Made by a program: the position numbers and the translations under genes. From assembly GCA_031552825.1 (NCBI GenBank), contig JAVBMD010000008.1, positions 89,396-153,395 of the forward strand: a DNA stretch of 64,000 nucleotides, written 5' to 3'. Below the pieces are notes generated by a model. The model was not told the DNA's origin, did no database searches, and was given only the letters and a program-made list of their open reading frames with translations. Of this stretch, positions 59,660 through 64,000 are shown piece after piece (the first letter of the stretch is position 1; the number at the start of each line of letters is the position of its first letter). This stretch comes from WQXF01 sp031552825 (GTDB taxonomy: Bacteria > Bacillota > Clostridia > Christensenellales > Aristaeellaceae).

Positions 59660-61189
59660 CTACATCATCAAGCCGACGACGTCGACTTGACTGGGTTTGT
59701 GATCGACTGCGGCGTCAAATTCCCCGGTCATCAGCCCATCCTTGAGCACGATGATGCGGCTGGACAACCCGATACATTCATCCAGCGTATCGCCCAAAAG
59801 AATGACCGACTTGCCCTCGTTCACGATATCGCGGATCAGCGAATAGATTTCTTCCTTCGCCCCTACGTCCACGCCTCGGGTGGGATGGTTAAGAATCAAT
59901 ACGTCTCCTTGGCTGGCCAGCGCCCGGGCAAATACCACCTTTTGCTGATTGCCGCCGGAAAGCTGCAATAGCAGCTCCCTGCGCCCGGTGGTCTTGATCC
60001 GCAGCCGGTCGATCCAATGCTCCGCTTGATGTTTGTATAGTTTTCTCGATATGAACGGGCCGACTTTGAGCTTATCCGCGTCGGAAAGCGCAATGTTGTT
60101 TTCCACCGACAGGGTGCTGACGATGCCTTCGTACAGCCTCTCCTTGGGGATCATCAGAACCCCGCGCTTGAGCGCTTGGGCAGGAGCGGAAAAATTGAGC
60201 TTTTGCCCGTTCAAGAAAAGTTCACCGCTGGTGGGCTTCTCATCCCCGCAAACCACGGAACAAATCTCTTCCTTGCCCGAGCCTACCACGCCGCAAATGC
60301 CCAAAATCTCGCCCTTGTGCAGCTTGAAGCTGACGTGCTTAAACACGCCATGCAAGCCCAAATCGCGAGCCTCCAAAATCACTTCATCGCTGGCGGCTCG
60401 CTGCTTTTCGAGCTTGTAATACTCGGTCGTCGTGCTGCGCCCGACCATCATTTCATAGAGCTTCGCTTCGGTGGCGTCCTTGGTGTCTAGGCTGCCTACG
60501 CTCTGGCCGTCCTTGTACACATAGATGCGGTCGGTGATCTCCAAGATTTCGTTCAGGCGATGAGACACAAACACCACCGCATGACCGCGATCCGCGATTT
60601 TGCGCATCTGCTTAAACAGATTCTGAACCTCTTCCTCGTTCAAAACCGAGGTCGGTTCGTCTAACAAAATCAGGCAGTGATCGTGCCCCGTCTGTTTGGT
60701 CACGTTCATCACCTTTGCGATCTCCACCATCTGGCGGGTGGCAAAGTTTAAATCGGAAACCTTCTTGCGGGGATTGATGTCGGTAACATCTACCTCGGCA
60801 AGCACCTCCGCCGCCTGCTTGTTCATCTTGGACCAATTCACAAAACCGTTCCGGCGGAAATCCTTTTCATGACCGAAAAAGATGTTTTGCGCCACGTTAA
60901 GGTTGACGATCAGGGACTGCTCCTGAAACACCATGCCGATGCCCTCGGCATTGGCTTCCATCGGGGTTTTGGGGGCGAAGGCTTTGCCGTGCATCTCCAT
61001 CGTGCCGGAGGATTGCGACTGCGCCCCGATAATAATCTTCAGCAGCGTGCTCTTGCCCGCTCCGTTTTCTCCCACCAGCCCCACGATCTCCCCGGGGTAT
61101 ACGGTGAGCTCCACGCCCTTGAGCGCTTGGGTGCCGGAGAAGGACTTTGCGATGTCTTTTGCGGAAAATAAGGGTTGTCTGTTTTGCAT
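59660..61189 (-). CDS. Sugar ABC transporter ATP-binding protein (two-domain, RbsA/MglA type)
   Basis: A 509-residue protein with two ATPase domains. Domain 1: Walker A GENGAGKSTLLK (about 38-49), degenerate signature LNFATRQMVEIAKVM and Walker B CLILLDEPTS. Domain 2: a degenerate Walker A GVVGSGKEEICSV, signature LSGGNQQKVVFARAL and Walker B ILNHPTRGVD. This asymmetry is normal in the carbohydrate uptake CUT2 class. AGGAGG lies upstream of ATG 61189. It powers import by the flanking permeases. Confidence 0.95.
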   Translation of the reverse strand: MQNRQPLFSAKDIAKSFSGTQALKGVELTVYPGEIVGLVGENGAGKSTLLKIIIGAQSQSSGTMEMHGKAFAPKTPMEANAEGIGMVFQEQSLIVNLNVAQNIFFGHEKDFRRNGFVNWSKMNKQAAEVLAEVDVTDINPRKKVSDLNFATRQMVEIAKVMNVTKQTGHDHCLILLDEPTSVLNEEEVQNLFKQMRKIADRGHAVVFVSHRLNEILEITDRIYVYKDGQSVGSLDTKDATEAKLYEMMVGRSTTTEYYKLEKQRAASDEVILEARDLGLHGVFKHVSFKLHKGEILGICGVVGSGKEEICSVVCGDEKPTSGELFLNGQKLNFSAPAQALKRGVLMIPKERLYEGIVSTLSVENNIALSDADKLKVGPFISRKLYKHQAEHWIDRLRIKTTGRRELLLQLSGGNQQKVVFARALASQGDVLILNHPTRGVDVGAKEEIYSLIRDIVNEGKSVILLGDTLDECIGLSSRIIVLKDGLMTGEFDAAVDHKPSQVDVVGLMM

Positions 61190-61210
61190 AACGCAGCTTC
61201 CTCCTCCTGC

Positions 61211-62233
61211 TTATTTGCTAATGATCTGATTGCCTCGCTGCACCGTCAAAATGACCGCAACCAGAATAATCAAACCTTCGATGCCGGTTCTGACATAGGG
61301 ATTCACGCTAAGCAGCACCAAGCCGTTGGAAAGCACGGTCATGATGAGCACGCCCACCACGGTATTGACCACGCCACCCTTGCCGCCCGCAAGGCTGGTA
61401 CCGCCCACAACCACAGCCGCTTGCGCCGGGAACATCAATCCCTCGCCAATGCCTACTTGGCCTTGCCCCAAACGGATTGCGCCGATCACGCCGGCGACGC
61501 CGAACAAAAACCCCGCCAGCGTAAATACCATTATCTTCACTTTGTCTACATTCACGCCAACCGCCCGGGGGATGTTTTCGTTGGTTCCCACTGCGTAAAT
61601 GTGCCGCCCAAAGGCCGTATACTCTTGAATAAAGTAGCATAGCAGAAACATCACCAAGGCCATCCACGTGATAAACGGAATGCCGATAAATGAAGCCTTC
61701 GCCAGTGAGGCAAAGGAAGGATCGAGAATTTTCGGCGGATGTCCCTGATAAGAGAGCATGCCAATACCTCGGCAAATATACAAAAACGCGAACGACACCA
61801 TAAAAGATGGAATCTTCAATTTCACATGCACCCAACCGATCACCAAGCCAATGGCGACCGAGCAGGCGATGGCGATCAGCGGGCTGAACCAGCCCATATT
61901 CATTCCAGGGAACTGATTGTTGAGGACAAACACCGCCATAAGAGAGCCCGCCATGCCCACCGTACCATTGATGGACAGGTCGATCGAACCAATCATAATA
62001 ACAAAGGTAAGCCCGAAGGCCACCACCATCGGAATCGCCAATTGGTTCAGGATCGCTACAACGTTCGCGGCCGAGGCAAAGTTAGAACCGCACGCAAAGG
62101 CGAAGACGATGATGAGCAGCACCAAAACCAAGATGGGTGCGATCTTCATCACCTTTTCCTGCGCGTTGTCTCGGCGCACTTTTTCCGCGAACTCCTCGGT
62201 GATGGTCAGCGCGCCGCGCTTGTCAATAGTCAC
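61211..62233 (-). CDS. Sugar ABC transporter permease (RbsC-like), first permease
   Basis: A 340-residue permease of the same CUT2 family: GLTFVIMIGSIDLSINGTVG, HVKLKIPSFMVSFAFLYICR and VVGGTSLAGGKGGVVNTVVG. A polar N terminus of about 28 residues precedes the first helix. GTG 62233, 8 bases after GGAG, is the best start; the in-frame Met at 62239 is too close to the site and 62254 has none. It follows the binding protein gene after a hairpin and precedes the ATPase gene by 21 bases. Confidence 0.93.
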   Translation of the reverse strand: MTIDKRGALTITEEFAEKVRRDNAQEKVMKIAPILVLVLLIIVFAFACGSNFASAANVVAILNQLAIPMVVAFGLTFVIMIGSIDLSINGTVGMAGSLMAVFVLNNQFPGMNMGWFSPLIAIACSVAIGLVIGWVHVKLKIPSFMVSFAFLYICRGIGMLSYQGHPPKILDPSFASLAKASFIGIPFITWMALVMFLLCYFIQEYTAFGRHIYAVGTNENIPRAVGVNVDKVKIMVFTLAGFLFGVAGVIGAIRLGQGQVGIGEGLMFPAQAAVVVGGTSLAGGKGGVVNTVVGVLIMTVLSNGLVLLSVNPYVRTGIEGLIILVAVILTVQRGNQIISK

Positions 62234-62320
62234 GAGCATCACTCCAAAAATCATTGACTAATGTCTACGTACAAACGATACCGGGTATGTGTCCTGTTGC
62301 GTGGATAGATTTATACAAAT

Positions 62321-62345
62321 GGGGCGGAGGCAAAACCTCCGCCCC
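62321..62345 (-). terminator. Intercistronic hairpin after the binding protein gene
   Basis: GGGGCGGAGG (62321-62330) pairs with CCTCCGCCCC (62336-62345) around CAAAA. It has no strong U-run. Such a partial terminator or 3' stabiliser is common behind binding protein genes and would make the binding protein more abundant than the membrane subunits. Confidence 0.75.
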
Positions 62346-62379
62346 GAACCGATCCTACCGGGGTAGCTTGAGCATTTGA

Positions 62380-63474
62380 TTAGTCAGCCTTGCAAGCAAA
62401 GGGCGTGCTGAAATCAAACTCGGGAGCGGAGGTCAAGTAAGCTTCCGCGTTGTCCTTGGTAATCAGCAGCGAGGGGGTAGCGAACTCGCGGTATTCAGCG
62501 GGCAGCTTCGTCACGTCCAAGAGGCCGGTCCATACAGCGTAGCACACGTCCAGCGTGTAGCCGCCCTGCAGGTAACCATTGGAGGAGACGGTGGCAACCG
62601 CAAAGCCATCACGGACGGCTTCCACGATATCGGTGTTGGCATCGATGCCAACCACGCCAACCTTGCCCTTGAGGCCCTTGGCGTCGAGCGCCTGCAGGGC
62701 GCCGGTCGCCATGTTGTCGTTAGCGGCCCACACGCCGCCCACGTCTTCGTGCTTGTTGAGCCAGGTTTCCACCAGGGTCAGCGCCTCGGCGGTCGCCCAG
62801 TTGCCGGTGTCATCTTCGGCCACGACGATTTCGGGATACTCCGCCAGCGCCTTCTTGAGGCCATCATAGCGCGCGGTGGCGGCGGTGTTGCCGAGCATGC
62901 CCTGCACGACGAAGATCTTGCCCTTGCCGCCCATGCTGTCGAACAGCGCCTTGGCGATGTTGTAGCCGCCCAGCACGTTGTCAGGAGAGGTATGCATGAC
63001 CCAGTTGGGGGTCAGATCGGCGGGGCCGACGTCATCGGGCTTGTTCCAAGCCGTGCCGATGAATCCGCCGGACTCAGCCATCGCTTCCGCCAAGGAGTAG
63101 GCGATGGAGTTTTCGTTGGGATCGGAGTAAGCAATCGCGTTGCCGTTCGCCTTGGCGGCGAACTGACGCATATTGTCAACTTCCTTGTCGTTGTCGCCCT
63201 GGGAATCCAGCACTTGCATCTCGTACTTCTGGCCAATGCTGTCCAGATACTTGGCGAACATTTCCATGCCGACCTTGATGGTGGCGATGTAGGGGTTTTC
63301 CAAGCCGCGGATAGACACGCCCAGATACAGGGTGGTGTCGAGCTTCTCTTGCGGGATTTGGGCGGGATCAATTTTGAATTCCTTCAAGTTCGCATAGTCG
63401 ACCTCAGCCATCGCGCTCGCACAAAGGCCGAACACCATGAGCGCCGCCAGCACCAGAGACAGGATCTTCTTCAT
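62380..63474 (-). CDS. Sugar ABC transporter substrate-binding protein
   Basis: A 364-residue periplasmic-binding-protein type 1 domain (RbsB-like). The signal peptide ILSLVLAALMVFGLCASAMA has a signal peptidase I-like ASAMA site. A Cys in GLC is present, but the surrounding residues do not match a lipobox well. Conserved parts: YLGVSIRGLENPYIATIKVG, VLDSQGDNDKEVDNMRQFAA and GGVWAANDNMATGALQALDA. The sugar cannot be read from the sequence. First gene of the operon, with its own promoter and ribosome site (GGGGAGG). Confidence 0.92.
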   Translation of the reverse strand: MKKILSLVLAALMVFGLCASAMAEVDYANLKEFKIDPAQIPQEKLDTTLYLGVSIRGLENPYIATIKVGMEMFAKYLDSIGQKYEMQVLDSQGDNDKEVDNMRQFAAKANGNAIAYSDPNENSIAYSLAEAMAESGGFIGTAWNKPDDVGPADLTPNWVMHTSPDNVLGGYNIAKALFDSMGGKGKIFVVQGMLGNTAATARYDGLKKALAEYPEIVVAEDDTGNWATAEALTLVETWLNKHEDVGGVWAANDNMATGALQALDAKGLKGKVGVVGIDANTDIVEAVRDGFAVATVSSNGYLQGGYTLDVCYAVWTGLLDVTKLPAEYREFATPSLLITKDNAEAYLTSAPEFDFSTPFACKAD

Positions 63475-63600
63475 GAAATGTTACCTCCCCTTTTTTTATC
63501 CAACACACAAGTTGGATAGGATAAAGATCTAGCCGCACGAACTATAAAAGCAATTATGCACCAATGTTGCTACATAGTAACCATGCGACTTTGCAGTACC

Positions 63601-63628
63601 AGTATACGATGCATTTCGCTTTTGTCAA
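63601..63628 (-). promoter_or_regulatory. Promoter of the sugar ABC operon with operator-like repeats
   Basis: TTGACA (63623-63628) and TATACT (63601-63606) on the minus strand are spaced 16 bases apart. Downstream is GTTGCTACATAGTAAC (about 63563-63578), an imperfect palindrome. Upstream is CAATTGATTACAAATTG (about 63664-63680). Both could bind a LacI-type or similar regulator; none is encoded in the window. Confidence 0.65.
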
Positions 63629-63761
63629 GAACATATTCCCAACAAATTGATTTTCGTTTGGTGCAATTGATTACAAATTGGCAAGATCAGGAGCGTCTGC
63701 GCCACTTCCCCGTAATGCATTTTTTTGAAAATGTTCGTCGTTCTTTCCCAATTTCCGCACA

Positions 63762-63928
63762 ATTAGGGCGTGTTTCAAAAGGGGAGGAAGTGCAAGTCCC
63801 AAGGATTTTTCGCCAGATCAAGGAGTCGGAACGCGGCGTACTGGCGGTACGCCAAGTGGAGAACGACGCCGATATGGCGGAAAAGCCGCCGGAAATTGCG
63901 CTTCCGGAGTTTTAAAACACGCCCTAAT
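63762..63928. repeat. 167-bp palindrome-ended element (MITE-like)
   Basis: The ends ATTAGGGCGTGTTT (63762-63775) and AAACACGCCCTAAT (63915-63928) are perfect 14-bp inverted repeats; after one mismatch they continue as AAAA/TTTT. Inside are GGCGTAC-TGGCG-GTACGCC and GATATGGCGG..CCGCC hairpins. No transposase is present. The central hairpin resembles that of the 142-bp repeat family. Confidence 0.8.
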
Positions 63929-64000
63929 CCAAATCCAGCATGCACATGGTAGCGGGCATCTCGTGCGCGGTGTTGACCTTTTGATCGTCGGTCACCAAGT
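63924..64000 (-). CDS. C-terminal end of an unidentified protein (partial)
   Basis: The minus-strand frame enters from the right window edge and reads LVTDDQKVNTAHEMPATMCM then LDLD and a TAG at 63924-63926. The stop codon lies inside the terminal inverted repeat of the 167-bp element, so the element may have altered the original C terminus. There are too few residues to name the product, and coding status is inferred only from the open frame and its position upstream of the ABC operon. Confidence 0.4.
   Translation of the reverse strand, partial: LVTDDQKVNTAHEMPATMCMLDLD

Noticed and set aside
62380..63474. Lipoprotein reading of the sugar-binding protein
   Set aside because: The Cys in FGLCASA does not fit the usual lipobox well, and ASAMA gives a better signal peptidase I site.
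1..64000. tRNA or rRNA genes, prophage or transposase genes
   Set aside because: None of the expected conserved sequences or protein families was seen on either strand.

Overview
The window comes from a GC-rich bacterium of the Clostridia (Bacillota). Two T-box leaders sit upstream of ilvBNC and proS. Shine-Dalgarno sites are strong AGGAGG types, GTG and TTG starts are frequent, and the -35/-10 promoters are well formed. Typical Clostridia families are present: DUF5711 with CvpA, DUF1292, DUF896, DUF4179 and the archaeal-type ProS. An uncultured gut or Christensenellales-like lineage would fit, but that placement is inference. I saw no rRNA, tRNA, CRISPR array, prophage or transposase.

Layout. 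0-3.4 kb: branched-chain amino acid operon ilvB-ilvN-ilvC on the minus strand behind a promoter and T-box. 3.4-8 kb: Fic protein, secreted leucine-rich-repeat protein, UppP and an Asp/Glu racemase. 8-11.7 kb: a 1,201-residue surface protein with about six SH3b-like repeats, a transmembrane segment and a cytoplasmic tail. 11.9-16.6 kb: Nudix hydrolase, a GH2-like protein with an apparently lost acid/base residue, a 57-residue membrane peptide, a GNAT and a phosphoesterase. 16.7-19 kb: ECF sigma factor with its overlapping putative anti-sigma partner. 19-22.4 kb: glycosyltransferase, nitroreductase, GNAT and membrane protein. 22.4-26.5 kb: T-box, proS, a YkuS-like protein, a DUF5711-type protein and CvpA. 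26.5-32.8 kb: UvrC with two secreted proteins, DUF1292, DUF896 and a GNAT. 32.9-38.1 kb: an NlpC/P60-SH3 protein, then a four-gene minus-strand operon (CapA, epimerase, ZIP transporter, GT-C glycosyltransferase).

38.3-56.2 kb is the most unusual part. Two consecutive giant secreted repeat proteins are encoded there. The first has 1,309 residues and consists of 40 units of about 32 residues. The second has about 4,525 residues and carries InlB/MucBP-like, FctA/Cna-B and DUF11-like domains, including a roughly 520-residue module present about four times. Neither ends in an LPXTG sorting signal.

56.5-64 kb: tryptophanase on the plus strand, then a minus-strand sugar ABC operon (binding protein, permease, ATPase, permease) ending in a cupin-type glucose-6-phosphate isomerase.

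Two families of short palindrome-ended repeats are present. A 142-bp element occurs twice (19019 and 56289; 140 of 142 bases identical), each time just downstream of a terminator-like hairpin. A 167-bp element with 14-bp perfect terminal inverted repeats lies at 63762 and supplies the stop codon of the neighbouring gene. Overall the region combines housekeeping metabolism with a large investment in cell-surface proteins: LRR, SH3b, tandem-unit, adhesin, CapA, C39-like and several glycosyltransferases.
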